Source: Saturnia japonica
Taxonomy: Eukaryota > Arthropoda > Insecta > Lepidoptera > Saturniidae
Direction of reading: 5' to 3'
Assembly: GCA_033032175.1 (NCBI GenBank)
Contig: CM065312.1
Span: 2,790,001 to 2,854,000 of the forward strand
Length of the DNA: 64,000 nt
The position numbers and the translations under genes were made by a program. The notes under the pieces are model-generated. The model ran no database searches. It was not told the origin of the DNA and saw nothing but the letters and a program-made list of their open reading frames with translations. Of this stretch, positions 1 through 15,200 are shown piece by piece (positions within the stretch are counted from its first letter, which is position 1; every line of letters starts with the position of its first letter).

Positions 1-17
1 TAAATATATCCATTCTG

Positions 18-34
18 TTTATTAATATTTTATT
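18..34 (-). terminator. Candidate poly(A) signals of haspin
   Basis: Two AATAAA hexamers read on the minus strand (TTTATT on the plus strand at 18-23 and 29-34), about 60-75 bases past the haspin stop codon at 93-95. The spacing suits a short 3' UTR. AT-rich DNA gives this hexamer by chance, so this is inference. Confidence 0.45.
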
Positions 35-92
35 TTTTGTATAATAGAGAGAATAATGTGCGTTAAAATACTATCATAATTTGTTCGTAAAG

Positions 93-294
93 TTAAAATT
101 CGTTGTCCGTCAGTACAAACTCGACTGCGCTCTTGTAATCGAGAATTCGATTTTTGATACTTTTCAGTTTGTCGATGTAGTGCTTATGAATTTTTGTATT
201 GGTCCTCTTGTAGCGGAGAGCCGTTATCATTTTATCTACGACGTAATGCAACCAGAGTATGTTCGTGTATGGCTCAAAGTTTTTCCAATCATTT
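93..294 (-). CDS. Haspin: Haspin exon 12: C-terminus
   Basis: Terminal exon after TTGCTACAG. It encodes NDWKNFEPYTNILWLHYVVD and ends AVEFVLTDNEF then TAA at 93-95. The NILWLHYVVDKM stretch is the conserved C-terminal helix region of haspins, so the protein is not truncated at this end. Confidence 0.95.
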
Positions 295-3200
295 CTGTAG
301 CAAGAACAAAAAAACAACTTTATTTATAAAGTACAGAGACAGGAACTCAATAGTATAATTTATTATTTATTAATAAATAGCAAAATACACTCCCAAAATA
401 GGAATAATCTATTCACTTATTATTAAGAGACATGATAATGAGAAAAATATTTTTTATGTTCATTTGAACAATTTACGATATCAGCCTGAAAGAAAATTTG
501 AAAAAATTTAATATTACCTAAGTCTTAGAAAATAAGTAAATCAGTGAAACCATTCATCGGGGTTGAGAGTTCTTAACTTTAAAACTGGAAAGATTCCCAT
601 ACAAAACCATCCTTAGTACCTCTAAAATGTATATTTATATTTGCAGAGATATCAGTTCTGCCATTGAGCCTCATCATTCAGTATTTGATTATTTATATAG
701 TACAATTAGTGTGTAATAAGATTACATTGAAAATAAAGACAATGTAACTAACCCCAACTTATCTCTCATGAGCCGATAGACTTCGAATTGGTAGTCGCCG
801 ACAGCGTCGAAGAGGCCGTCGTCGGTGGCCAGATCGTTGTAGAGAGCGGCGCAGTCAGTCGGTGTGCCGAGCGGTAGCGAGATGCGAGACAGCGAGTAAT
901 CGATAATGGTGGCGCTGACGCCGCACCGCGGCACGCGGTGTCCGCGACCGCGCAGCACGAACGTTGCAAACTGCACAAAACCATTAGGTACTTACACTAA
1001 ATTGTATCGATCAAATTGCCGTAGCTAGCGAATTTTCTCATTTTCTCAAGATGAAAAGAAAAACGGTATATTCCTTCAATAGTGCCGATTTTGTAGGGTG
1101 GGCAGTGACAATTCTTCCCCCCCCCCCCTTCACCACGCCCATGATCATCTAGGGTTGACAATTTTTCTGAAGTAGAACTTTTTTGAGCCAAATGAGGTTT
1201 GAGGAGGGAGGATGAGGGACGCCAAATTTAAATTTGTTGAAGTAAGTGTATATTTGTTTTCTCAAATTACATTACCAAATTCATTAGTTCTCTTTTTTAA
1301 TTCTCTTTTAACTACTCATCTTGTGCAATCGTGTCATAAAGTCCTATAATTAAGATTACATAGGTGTAGTCATTTTATTTGTCAGGTAACCTTATAATTT
1401 GTCAGAATGTAAATCTTGTTGGTGTTTTTATTATAAATAAATAAAAGGACATAATAATACTTGGCTATATAAACGCGATAGATAGATGGTATAACAAGTT
1501 TAAACAAAGGGGCACAGCTAGTAACAAATGAAATCTCAGTGTCGTAAAATGACCCTCACTAATCTACACAAACACGCGGAAATTTTGCCTTATTGTTAGA
1601 ATAGTGTTATCTAAAGACTTATCAAATGCATAACTATTATTTGTGACGCATCGCTTTGTGCGTTACTGACTTCCTGCTTTATTGTTCAAGCCGCATTGCG
1701 TTTCACTTCCATAAACCGTTGCTACGTTATTATAACGCTTTAACATGGCAACATTATAATCCATGCTTTATTAGTTGTTTAGCCGTTTACAGAAAACTTT
1801 ATCGGTTTCTACAGCGGCTTCGGTTTCGTTCTCATCAATAGTTTCAATTGAGCTGTTCGGCCATTGTCGGTCTTTTAAGGTACTGTCGTTCTCAAGGTGG
1901 AAAATTCGTCACCAAACACTTATCGTTTGATTTATTTCGACAGTTGCACTCGACAGAAAGTCTCTAGTGCGTTTTTTATTCCTACAGAGTAAAATGACAT
2001 TTCAAGTGTTGCTTGTTTATTGTGTTTATAAAATAGTGATGTCACTAATCGTAAAACCGTTCGAGAAATTAATCTATTGATAAGTTTTTCTGAAAAAAAA
2101 AAAACATTAAATTCTCCAAATATGAAGGTAAAATAAGGCAGTTAAAATCACGTCCCTCATAGCCCAACCGAAAAGTTGTTTTTTTTTTGCCTTACATACA
2201 TTTTATATTAACTTCAATTACATAATAGTAATAGTGAATTATCGGGCATGTTGAATAACTAAAAAAATGAAATTAATAAATAAAGACCCTCTAATTCAAA
2301 CTTTAAAATTTTACGCATCAAATATTGGTACCGTAAAAAATTTTGGTAACATTATTTTAAAATTTGACAATACTGATTGTCAATTTACTCTGTGGGATTA
2401 AAAATGCATTATAGTTAGCTATAAAGAGTAATCCCATTTTTATCATATAATATAACCTTTTCAGTCACAAAATCACTTAAAAGCAAGTCATTATAGTTAA
2501 CCCATATTTAAAAAAATCTAGTATCATAGAAAACTTTGATGTTGGAACATACATCAGAACTATAAGGCAAATTGCTAGTAATATAAAACTAGCTAAAAAG
2601 AATATAATTAGCCTAGTGGTCCTAAGCGCAACTGTTATACTCGAGGTTCCGGGTTCGATTTCCAGGTCGAGCAAATTGTTATTGTTTTTCTATGAAATTC
2701 TCAGTAGCAGCTCCGAGTTTGGCTTTGTGCCCGATTAATGACAACAGGCTCGCGCCCTATTACATGGGACCTAAAAACATACCTGGCGAATTGTGGGTGT
2801 GCATTAGTATACCTCTGCTTAACCCTTCGGGGAATACAGGCGTGATGATATATTATAAAATTAATCGGATGGAAAGTTACCTTTTGATCAGTCGGTGATA
2901 TGAGAACGTTCCCCCAGTGAAGATCGCGATGCTCGAACTGGTAAGCCTCCTCGCCGACAGCGAGACCGAAAGCTACCTGCAAAAAGCATCGAAGCAGTTA
3001 ATAATATCCTTACATACACATTGTGTGTTTACATTGCACAGATAATAACGGCCACAATTGTATAATCTACATATTAATACGTGAAGAGAAAACTTCGGAC
3101 ACCTTTTTAACCGAATTCAAACAAAACAGGAGATTCTTAATTCAATTTTTTTTTAATGGATATTTAAACGTAACTTCTTTGTTTATGAACAGATTTAGAT

Positions 3201-6200
3201 GATTCCTTTTTCGTTGGAAAGGCGATACCTCAAGAGTGGTCCCATTTTAATTTCATTGGCATTGGGGACTCCGAATTCGATGGTGCACCAAGAAACTCAT
3301 CAAAATCATTGAAGTTCGTTTTCTATTAAAAATTGTATTGTTAAGTATATTCCGCACACGGAGGAGTGTGGAAATTTATCGTTGTTAAAGGTTATTTCGA
3401 GAAGCAGTGCAGAAAGGTTAAATGTATATACATATAATAACTTCAAGATATAAATAATATGGGTTACAAATACATTAAATTAAATTAAATAATACTGCAG
3501 ATACTACACGGCCAGTGCCATTGAACTTAGAACCCTCGAAACATTGACATTCTGACACCAACAATGAATATTGCAATTATGTACGTCAAACAAATATAAT
3601 AAATGTCTATAATCAAAAAATCGCTGGTCTAATTTCGAAAACAGGTTGTCCACTAGTTAATACTTAATACATACACTGATAGAAAAAAAAAAATCAACAT
3701 TTTTTACTCTATAAATACAGTGAAAATCGTTCTCGTAGTTTGAAACAGCTGTTTCACACCGTCTGTCAGAATTGGACTTTTGAGTTTAAATAACGGTAAA
3801 GATAATCTTAAAAACGCTTGAATACTAAATTAAAAAAAAAACAACTATAAAAACATTTTTTCATGCCGAATACGCAAAAATATATGATCAACGGAATCAA
3901 AAATTATATTAGCACACAAGAATACACTCATTTTTGATTTAGGAATTATAATAAAAAACTAGCCGGTAAATGTCCCAGCGCTGTATCTGGGACTCTTTAC
4001 AAGGGTAAGTAAAGCTACTGACAACTTTAAACACCCCTAAAGTTTTATATTTTCCCCACATATGATAGTACCAAAAGAACATTTCCCAAGCTTTTGGGTT
4101 TTCTCACGATGTTTTCCTTTACCATCAGTCAACCAATAATCATTTCTTACCAATTCAAATTTCTGAACGTACACAAATTACAAAAAAAAAATCGTTTCGA
4201 AAAAAAAAAAACTTAAAATTAAATTGATCAAAAAATACAAACAAAACAAACATGCCATAAATAAAAAGAAAAACAACAAACAGTCCCATAAAAATAAAAA
4301 ATCCGCACACTGGCACATCGAAAGCGTTGATGACGTCCGCAGAGGATAAGTGAAAATCTAGTCAAGACATTACGCACAACTTGCCATAGATATTCACTTA
4401 TCTTCCGAAGACGCCAGAGGGTGCATGCGATCGGGACGCACTGAAAACAAATACAAAAAACAACAAAAAGAAAAATTAAGTAAATGGGTAGGGGAGTATC
4501 CATTAAGTATCCTTGTAATGTTACAATACCTAATATTGTTGTTTAAAATTTTTATTTGTCTTGAGCCCCTCAAATGAACGTTGTTGGATCATAAGAATTT
4601 GGACCATGTATACACAGAGAATAAAAGTGTTTCCTTACATAATTCTAGTAATATATTTGTCTTCTCAAATATTACAAGAAATACATGATTACTATATTAA
4701 TAACTTCTATTTAAACTTGTATGCTGATTAAATCTATTTAAATAAAATTATTGATATTTGCCGTTGAGCGCGCATCGCGCAAAGAACTACTAGATAGATT
4801 TGATCATTTTTATTTTATTTTACTCCTCACATACTTGGTCCTTATAAAAAAAATATCACGATATCTTCATTCTATTGAAAGTTATAAGTTTAAAGATAAA
4901 AAAAAACAACAATACGCGTTCTTCTCTCGACGGCGCAAACGAAGTCACGGGCATAACTGGTCAACAACAGAATAAAATCTAACACCAAATATACACAATA
5001 GAAAAATAACATCTTCACATTATCCTTTACATTTATAAAAATAATTGGGGATAAGACTTGAAAACTCACCTGCAAGAACAGCGCATGTGCTTGTTCAGCG
5101 TTATTAAACTGGTAGCTCTCGAGATCCAACCCAGCATTGGCCAACTCCAACACAAGGTACTGCTGATCTACTGGCAAGATGGCCGGGTTATCGTTTTCAG
5201 ACCCTTTACACTCGTCGTACAGGTCCCACAGGTCGAGTAGACGTGAGGGATAATTGCCGTACACGCACCTTACTGCCAATACCTAGAAAAAAATACAATC
5301 ATTGTACACATAGCAAATGATTATTTGCCCTCTCCCTTGCCCTACCATTTCTCTGATAACCCAAAGTACAGAAAAAATACAATAATTGTACACATAGTAA
5401 ATGATTATTTGCCCTGTCCCTTGCACTACGATTTCTCTGATACCCCAAAGTACTGAAAATATACAATTATAATACACATAGAAAATTATTATGTGCCCTG
5501 TCTCTTGTCCATTTCCTGTTCCTACCATTTCACTGATACACCATAGAACAGAGATTGGGATCCGTATTTGAAGTTTTGAGTATACTGTATATTAATCATG
5601 CTATATAGGCTTTGATCAAGCCACCTCCATTTCGAATCGTTTTATTTATATCAACAGTGAAGAGATTTTTTAAGCGAATTACTTAAATTTTATCTCAAAC
5701 GGTTGGATAGTATGAACGGTGCTCGAAGTTGTTCCCTTGAAAGTAGCAACTAGCGATTTTTTTTGTTAACAGTATTAATTTTAAATGGTTATGAACAATA
5801 TTTTATTTTAAATGTAGCAATATTATTAGCAGCATACTAATAACAGACAGATAATAAAATAATTCAAGGAAAATAGAAAGAAAATAAACTGAATTAAAGT
5901 GTTTTCCACATGATTCTCATAATATTCAATTCAACATTACTATAACCTTTGTTTGACTGATATTTTGTTAGTAAACATCACAATATGGATGACTGTGTTT
6001 CCCCGAAATATGTGTAAATAATATTATTTATGGGGACATTTGTTTACGAAAACAAGCTCACTTTTAAATAGTGTTAAAACCTTTGGTATTTATTTAAATA
6101 TACATTACAATAAAACAAACAAAGTATATGAGAGGCATTAGCTTTGTTTGAAAAACAGTCTGTGTTTGTTAAAAGAATAATTTGCTAATCAGTTGATATG

Positions 6201-9200
6201 TTAATTATTAAAAACTATTTAATAAAATATGTTTATATAGGTTGTATGTATATAGGTTGTGGAATATTTTCAAAGTGAAGAGAATGGACAAAATTAACAG
6301 TTAATAATCAGTCAATCGATCATCAAAATGTATTCATGTACTTTAAGTAATACATATATATTTATGTAACATGGTTGATGTATAATATTTCACCGAATGA
6401 ATATGAAAAATGTGAATAAAATACACACATGCTTTCAGTATTAAAGAGATGCGCTTATTTACCCTATTTGCCTATTGCATATTATTCGAAGACAATCGTA
6501 CTTAAGGAGTAAACTCCAGTCGTGCGTCGGAGCTGACACACAAACGCACACAATTTTTTAATATAAAAAGAAAGCTTCGTGATTGTATTCATTTAGTAGA
6601 TGAGATGTCGCTACAGTAGACAACCAAAAAGAAAACGCCGTTACAACATACATATATGGTGGCAATGGTAACAATCATTCAAATACATTTTTCATTCAAT
6701 TGAATGGGAATAGTTTTACAAGTATTTTTTTTTTTTTTTTAATAGATACCGGATTAATAAGGGACTATCCACAAACTTACACTACAATGCGATGAGTCAA
6801 CTCAAATCAATATTTCGCATAGAGTTCTAGATAAAATATTTGTCTTATGCGTCATCGTTATAGTTAAAATGACGCATGCATGCACCATGACGTTTTACAG
6901 TAAATACGTTTGATCAACAAAAACATGAGTTCGTAAATGAGTTCTTTGAGCACGGTCACGTTTTCCAGACCGGTTTTTTTTTTGCTCAATCGAGAACACC
7001 AGTGATTTGCCTCAATTTAGACGCGACGGATAAATAATAGAACCATTAAATTACACGTTACGCTACGTCACAGCCAATCCGAGAACAAAAAAACAACGTG
7101 GTAATAAATACGTAAAATAACATTAATTTAAAAAACACTTCCGCGCGGTGAAGCATTATGTAATAGTTACGAAATTAATTAGAACCACGTTCTAGTTACG
7201 TTTACTAAAAGTAAGTCAAGTGTTTGACTTTATGAATAACTAGCGGTGTGTCCGCGGCTCCGCACGCGTTTCTTACAACGCAGTTTTTATTTACATCTCG
7301 AATTGTATTCATATTGTTGACAATTCAATGCCGTATCAATTGAGGAATAGAATGTATTTCCCGTGTACAGTTTTCATCAAAATTGCTTAAAAATTATTAT
7401 TATATTCTACGATTTCAAATGTTGACGATTCTTATAACCTCTCTATAGTTAGGGTATGATTTATGCGTCTTTCAGTCCACAAAATTTTATCAGAATCGGA
7501 TGAAAATTGATGATTTTTTCTTTTACATCTTTTTTACGATTTCTAAAAGTAATATTGACAATTGTTATAGCCCATCAATTATGTAATTTACTTATACTTC
7601 CAGTGTACAAAATTTTATCAAAATCGATCAAGAATTAACGAAAAAATTTTTATTGGTTTTTTTGTTTTTTTGTTTTTCCGATTTGTAAAAGTAATAGTCA
7701 ATTGACCAATGACATAAGCATCCCGTGTACAAAAACTTCATAAGAATCGGTAAAGCCATTTTTGAGTTAATCCGGACATATAAACAGACAATGTTTTTAA
7801 TGGCATATCCATGCGCAGTATCGTTCAATATGAGTATGCCTGTCGGGAAATTAACTGTACAGACAGAATTGCAGATTTATTAATATGTAAAAATTTTCAG
7901 GTACATACTTCTCAAACAGTAACGCTTTGTGAGAAGGTAACAAGTCAATGAAATCTGCCCAGTTTCAATAAAACATTCATTCTCTTAATGCCGATAAAAA
8001 ATTCTTATTCGTAACTCAACTTCTTTGAAAGCCAAATGAATCTTCCTCAATAAAAGTACAGTATTTTATAAAGTCATTTAATTGAAAAATAATTTAAAAG
8101 AAGATCTGAGAATTAATTTACGTATAGTTTTATGTGTCGTATCATCTTATGAGACATTAATTTGGCTGCGTTCTTCTGTAGGGTGAAGTATTCCACAAGT
8201 CGGGCTGCCCTAATAAGAGCAAAATCTCTAAATAGATGTAAAGATACCCACCCCCCAAATAAACAAAATTAAAAAAAAAAGGTAATTCCGTTGAAAATAT
8301 ACTCGCTTTCCTTATATCGAATCTTACGCGTTTAAGGTAATATTTACGTATTATATATTAGCGTCTAAATACCTAAATAAACGATAAAGAAAAATATGTT
8401 ATTTTAGAAATAATTTAATGGATGATATATGATAATAATAGAACTAAACAGGATCAAGATTTGCGATCTTAACAAATTTAATATTGGTAAACAGTATCTC
8501 AAAATTTATAATATAATACTCAGCTGTATAAAGATAAATGGTTGCTGATAAACGTGCCCCAGTTTACGGTATCTATCAAACAAGGCGATTCAGTCAATCG
8601 CAGGCTATCATTGAGAGAATATATGAATAGAAATGATTCATTACTGTAAATATTTCGACAGTCCGGTATACTGTTTCGAGTTTGATACGAATGAGTTATG
8701 TTCGTATGAACGATTTGACTTGTGCCGCTTATAATGAGTTATACATAAATATCACAAAGATGAATAAATGAATATATAAAACGTGTTCTTGTTCTGTTAT
8801 ATATGTTAAAAATTATTGTGTCAACGCAAGAATGTTGTTTTCTGGTCTACTGGAATTTACCTATAACTTACTAATGCTATACTTTTAAAGTAAGCTGTTC
8901 TCGGCACAATAGGTAGAAAAAAAAATTACGCAATAAATGCGTGATATCAATTTATGACGTCCTAAACTTGTATTACATAAAAAAGAGGAAGCTATTATAC
9001 TGCTACTTACCAAGTCTCAGTGTTTTTTCCGTATTTGCAATAAATTTTAGGGAATTTGGGAAGAGATATGTACATCAAAATAATGTAATGTTGTAGTTAT
9101 TTAGAAAGGCTAGAGAAAAGTCCGCGACGGCATATATATCTCCAAGGTTGACTCACAGTAACCATTTTTATCTTCATCATAATAATTAAAAATATTAGGC

Positions 9201-12200
9201 TATTTGCGAAGCTATTTTTCCAATCTAATATTAGTGTTTATTAAATTTGTATTCTTTATTGTAGATTAAAATTACCGTAGAAGGTATCACGGATTCAAAA
9301 TTACGCTCTACCAAAGAAATCACTCGCAGCGAAACGGTTGGCCGGCACTCCGCAGTCGCACCTATGATGAATTGCTGGTCGCGAACTAAGCGCAATTTTC
9401 TTAACTATTAAGTTATGAACTATCACGACTTAAGCGATACTCTAAAACTAAATCATGCTTTAAACATTTCTGTAAATAGGAAATTTTATGCTATTTTACG
9501 TCAAAGTCAAATAACATTATCTATCGCGTCCTTTTTTATTATAACGTCAATATAAAACAGAAACTAATGGCAAAACGATTATTACGTTTGAATGAATAAG
9601 AGTATTTACAATTTTAAAAATTCACTTATTAAATTCGATTTAATTCTTAAAATATTGAAGGTACTCGTAATCATTAAATAATTTTTAAAAAACAGTTGTC
9701 TGTTACAGAATGCCCGGCAGATGTGAAATAGAGTCGGTGAATATTAAAAAAAAAAAGAAAATACACCAGTTGATCCCGAAACATGACAAAGCAAAAGAAA
9801 GTCACTGTGAAGATGTTTATTTAATTACTACGTTTATGGTGGTCGTGACCACTACCACTCCACTTTATTGCTGGATATAACACTGAGTGATCGCGAGACA
9901 CGACAAACTAAAAAAGCCACTGTGAAGATGTTTATTTTATTACTATATGTACGGTGGTCGTGATCCATACCAACCGCTTTTAATCTATCCATGTTTTAAC
10001 ATGAAACTTTGAAATGTGTCTATTAAAAAAAAACGAACTCGGCTCCACATCGCCAACGTTGGGACCAAAGCGTCGCCACGCCAACAGTCGGCCACGGCCA
10101 TCATTGGGGCCAACAACCGGTCTGACCCGCCTGATTAGATGTTTCACATCAAAAAACACGACCAAATACGAAATGTAAATTTAATAATCAAGGACGTACC
10201 AAATTGATGAAACGAGTAAGATATATGTACAATATAACGCAAACTTGATTAAGACTTTTTATAAGATAATTTATATTAACCTCCTTGATAAGTCTACTTC
10301 CTGGTTAGCGCCCAAATGATAAGGTAAATGTCACTGACACCATACTACTTCGATACGACGCGACGGTCAAAGAATGTACGAGTTAGAAAGAAGTTAATAC
10401 AAGACGAAACAATTTTATCTTCCTTCTGCGATGAAACAATTTATTTTAAATTGTTTTTTTTTTAACCTGATACTATTAAGTAAATTCTTGTATATATATC
10501 TAATGCTTATTATAAATGCGAAAGTATGCTTGTTTGAATGTTTGTTCATAAAACACGGATTGTGTTGAATAGGACATAGGACACTTTTACAACGACATAA
10601 AAAAAAATTACGCCCATCGAAGCGGGCAGGTTAGTTTTTCCAGAAACGGCTCTAACGATTTGTTGAAATTTTGTATTTAGTTAATATTTTACTTTCCGTT
10701 TGCCTAGATCGGTCCTTTTTTTAATTTGAAGCGAAAACTTCTTTAGGGTCATTTTGTTTCGAAACGCGACAAAAAGAAAAAGCTACACTAAAAAGAGACA
10801 ACACATCTGTAGGATTTAGCATGCGAGAGAATGCGATTAAATACATTTACAATAAACACGGTTAATGCAAGTCCTGATTATCATAATTATGGTTATCGTT
10901 GAATTAGCCTAACGGTGTGAGACAGCCAAACTTGTACAGACTGTTGTACATCGGTACAGTACAAGTGGTCGACAGTTCAGAGTTTCGTTGATGTAGAATT
11001 TAAAAAAAGATATAAAAGTTACTTTTGTCCCTCAAGATTTCACTTCTGCCGCATGTAAACTGCCACGTTTTTTTGCCCAAATGAGTCATTTAAATGAATT
11101 ATTCAAGAAGTCTTGATTATTTTTTATACATGTTACGATAACTAAGGTTATGCTTGAATATCGATAATTTCGTTAACAAAGAGTTTTGGAAATGTACACG
11201 TTTATACTATCATAGCTAGATAAATACAAAAACATAAGTGAAATATAAGTGACTCAGTGTTCATTCATACTTTCTGACCCATAGTACAATGTTCTGCATT
11301 CACAGATTACTGCGATATTTTCTGAACAATGAAAGCGTGGACGACATTAAAATGTAATTTTATGCGGGAAATAGGTCGAATATTCACTCAGAATAGCAGT
11401 CTCTACTACTTTATGTCGTGCCATGTCAACACATAACGAATGCCCTAAGTTAGTACTTTCAATAGAAAAAAAAACTGCTAATAAAACAAAGTCGCTAATT
11501 TGTTGTCGTGACATCTAAGCATGCTAGGGCAAGGTCAAGTAGAGAAGGTTAAATAAGGAGATTGATTCTGATTTCGGCCTTAACCTTTTGGCTCCCTTAC
11601 GTTACAAAAATGTACGTAAAATTGGCACATATGCCAATCCTTGGGAGCAGAGTTTTAGTTAATTAATAGCATATTAGTTAAAATTATTTTACAATCTTAG
11701 AGAAATTATTTGTGGAACATGATGATTATTCTATGACGTCATTAATTAGTATATTAGATGCAACAATATTTTGACAAAGGTCACCTTTGAATCTTAATTT
11801 TATAACAAGCATACAAAGTCAGTTTTAGCAAAAATTAACTAACTTAAGTTGATCGTTAATAACAACTTACCTCATTAAAAACATCAGTGGCATTCTCTAT
11901 AGTGTGAAGGTCCAACACATCAATGTTCTTCCCTTCATCAATGTGATGTTCTATATCTGCTATGGGAGTGCGTAGGGCACTCAATTCCCTAAAAAACGGA
12001 TATAATTTACACATCTTAGGTGAGAAAGAAATGTAAAGAAAAAATCTTTTATCAAATACTCATTTCCCTCATGTACCTTTATTGTTTATGATCATTCTAA
12101 ATAGATACAAAGGAAGAATTATTATTGTGACTATAAACCAACTGAATATGACAACATTTATAATTTGAATGTGTACTATGATTTTGCTGGGATGGTGTTT

Positions 12201-15200
12201 ATAAACATTCAACTTGTTTATTAGAGATTTTGTAGTATAAAAACATGTCAATTATTACTATTATATTGTATTAGTATGTTAGTTATGTCAAGGAAATTTT
12301 TTAAAGACATTTATGTATTTTTTTACTTCTTGAAAATAAATTTATATGCGAATTGTTCCATATATTTTTTTTAACTTATCATTGGTTTTAGTTTTGGCCC
12401 TATTCTCACCTTATGTTAAGGAACTATGTGGCCTAATATGGTAACGTAAACATAATGTGATGGGTTGGCTCCCAAGTGCAGCTGCCAGAAAACACCAATA
12501 GGTGCTTGGCAAGAGATTTTCAACTTGAGGGTCGTAGCTAGCCAAGCGGGCATTAGAAAATGCCCTACACCACCATGCTATGGTTTCATCACAACGTTTT
12601 TCTCCACCAAAATTCATTCATTGTAGGGATTTGTAAGAGAGGTAGGGCACTGAGAAACTTTGAATTGTCTCTCCACTTGGCGCTGCCCTATTTGTGGTAT
12701 ACCTCTACCCTACATAAGATTGCAGCCAATTAAGCTCATGTTGTGTTCCTGTGGTTAGTAGGGTTTCAAGAACTCCTTGGGGCAGAGGGGTTGAAGGTCA
12801 GCAAAGCACTAGTGACACCTACGGCGTTACAGGCGTCCATGGGCTACGTTAGTTGCAGATATGCGATGATAATCAGGCAGGCCATATGCTCGGTTGCCAT
12901 CTTTGTAATATAAAAAAATACTTACATAGCAATCACAATCTCAGATATGATCTCATGGAAGTCTTTCTGGCATTCTCCGTTGACTTTGACATGGCCCGCT
13001 ATTGGAACAATTTTCATCACTTGAGCACGGCCATCCCTGTCACGCCACAGAAACACTTCTCCGTATACACCTTCTCCAATCTTGTGGCAGTTTTTCAGCA
13101 CACTGTGAGGGAAAACTGTCTTATTAAAATTGTTTTAATTTCCATTGTATACATATCATCCTTTATTTCAAGTGTCACAAGTCACAACCCAAAAATTTTC
13201 TTTTTCATTTAAATGTAAAAGTTACGGATGTAACGATACCGATACGATATATCGTCCTATATGATATAGTCGGCAGGCCAAAATAGGCGCATGACGTCGA
13301 GTTATTTATCAACCATTAACTATCTCAAAAAGGCGACAAGCAACGACATTACCCTTTCGTCGCAGGCGAAAGAGCCGCACATGGTGCTAGCTGCGACATT
13401 GCCGCCATTACTAAGCGTCGTATTGTTTCTCGCGCATTTATTAATCATTTTGAAATTAAATATCAAATATCTACTTTTAATTAAAAAAGTGTATCGCCAT
13501 TTTTGTGCATAATAGAGAAGATACATACAATAAACTAAAAAAAATTACTCTGCGCCACTCTGCTACTTCATCATTTCTTTAATTTATTACAAAACTTTCG
13601 AAATCGATATCGCCAATCTTTACCTACAATAATCGGTATCTTATCGACAAATTTATGTATCCTTATTTCGTTACATCCCTTGTAAAAATAATTAAAATCG
13701 TCAACATACTTTTTAATGGAAGTGACCATTTCATAGCTAATGTACAGTTCTTATTAGAAGATATTATGCTACATTTATTTCGTAAGTTTGTTGTCTGAAT
13801 ATGCAGTGTTCACTTCATAATATAAAGGCATTTTATTTTAAGAATAATTTTTATAAAAAAATGTGTAATACTATATGTTATGTTTGTGAACTTATAACAA
13901 ATAAAATAAAATTCAGAAAAGTACATCATGGCTACTTATTTATTTAAGGTTACTATGTCACTTATGTATTTTAACAAGTTACAAATAAATTGTAAATTGT
14001 AAAGGATATTAAAGAATAAACAGGCATGAAGTCCACTCAATGTTAAGTCATCACAGCAGCCAAGATCATCAGATCATGTATACTCAAATTTTTGATATGG
14101 GGCAGTAAGGGTAGGTCCCAAAAATCTATCCTGTAGATAGGATATCATCTCCCTAAGAACTAAGTTTGAATAATTCACAAATCAGTTTGTCATATATCTG
14201 ATCCTCCAAAATAGAAAACAAAACTAATTGTAAGGTGTAAAAAGTAAAACATTTTACATTTAAAAATGATTATAACACTATTGACATTTTGAGTGAAAGT
14301 ATTTCAGTTACTGTGTAAATTATATTCACAAAATGTACAGCACACTTTTCTTTTCAAGCCACATTTTTTTGTTAATAATTAACAAATTGAGAAATTAAAA
14401 AGGCCTCATGGCCCAGTAGTAGTAAATCCTACTATTAAGCCATGAGGTTGCGGGTTCGATCTCCGCATATGACTGCCTTTTTTTGTGATGAGCATATCTG
14501 TCAGTTGTATGTCTAGGTATTAAATATTTATTTATATCCTAAATCAGCGGTTTAGTTACTATAATACATGCTTTGCATAGTTTGGGATTAAACGGCCATG
14601 TGTGAAATAATATCCAGATTACTGCTTCATGTTCATTTACCTTACAGAATATTTACATTTTGTACAACTAACTTATATGATATGTTAATGAATACTTTGA
14701 TATTATGAATTACTAATACTAATTAGTAATTATCTGGCACAGTCACTGAATCATTGTAAAAAATGGCATTTAAATCAATTTTTTAGGTTGTAATTTGTAA
14801 ATAAGCAAACATTACATTTGGACTTAGCATCCATTGTTAGCAGAGACAAGGCTGTGCCATTGAAACAGACAACCTTCAATGAGGACACCTATTTAAAGAT
14901 GTAAAAAATAAAATGTATTCATTAAATTTTCATGCCATTGTTGATTATAATATTAACTTTTTACATTATCATTAATGATATTTTATTAGAATAATATAGA
15001 TTAAATATGGAATTGTTAGTTTAAAAAACACCAAGCAATAAAAACAAATTGTGATGGTGCCTCACAACTGATGGAACACACTCATTCTTTCCACTACAAG
15101 AAGTACTCCAAATTACATACTTTTGACAATGAACAAAAAAATTCAAAAAACTTTCTAAAACTCCTTTGTTTTAAAGTCTGCTCTCCTAATGTAAAAAATA

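Noticed and set aside
2608..2672. Possible tRNA gene
   Set aside because: Boxes A and B are present but there is no acceptor stem or proper anticodon arm; fits a SINE head better.
4228..4503. Hydrophobic 91-codon frame in haspin intron 9
   Set aside because: Phe/Cys/Leu bias from T-rich intron sequence; no start context, conservation clue or splice sites.
5287..5552. CRISPR-like array
   Set aside because: Three adjoining degenerate units without spacers; a eukaryotic minisatellite.
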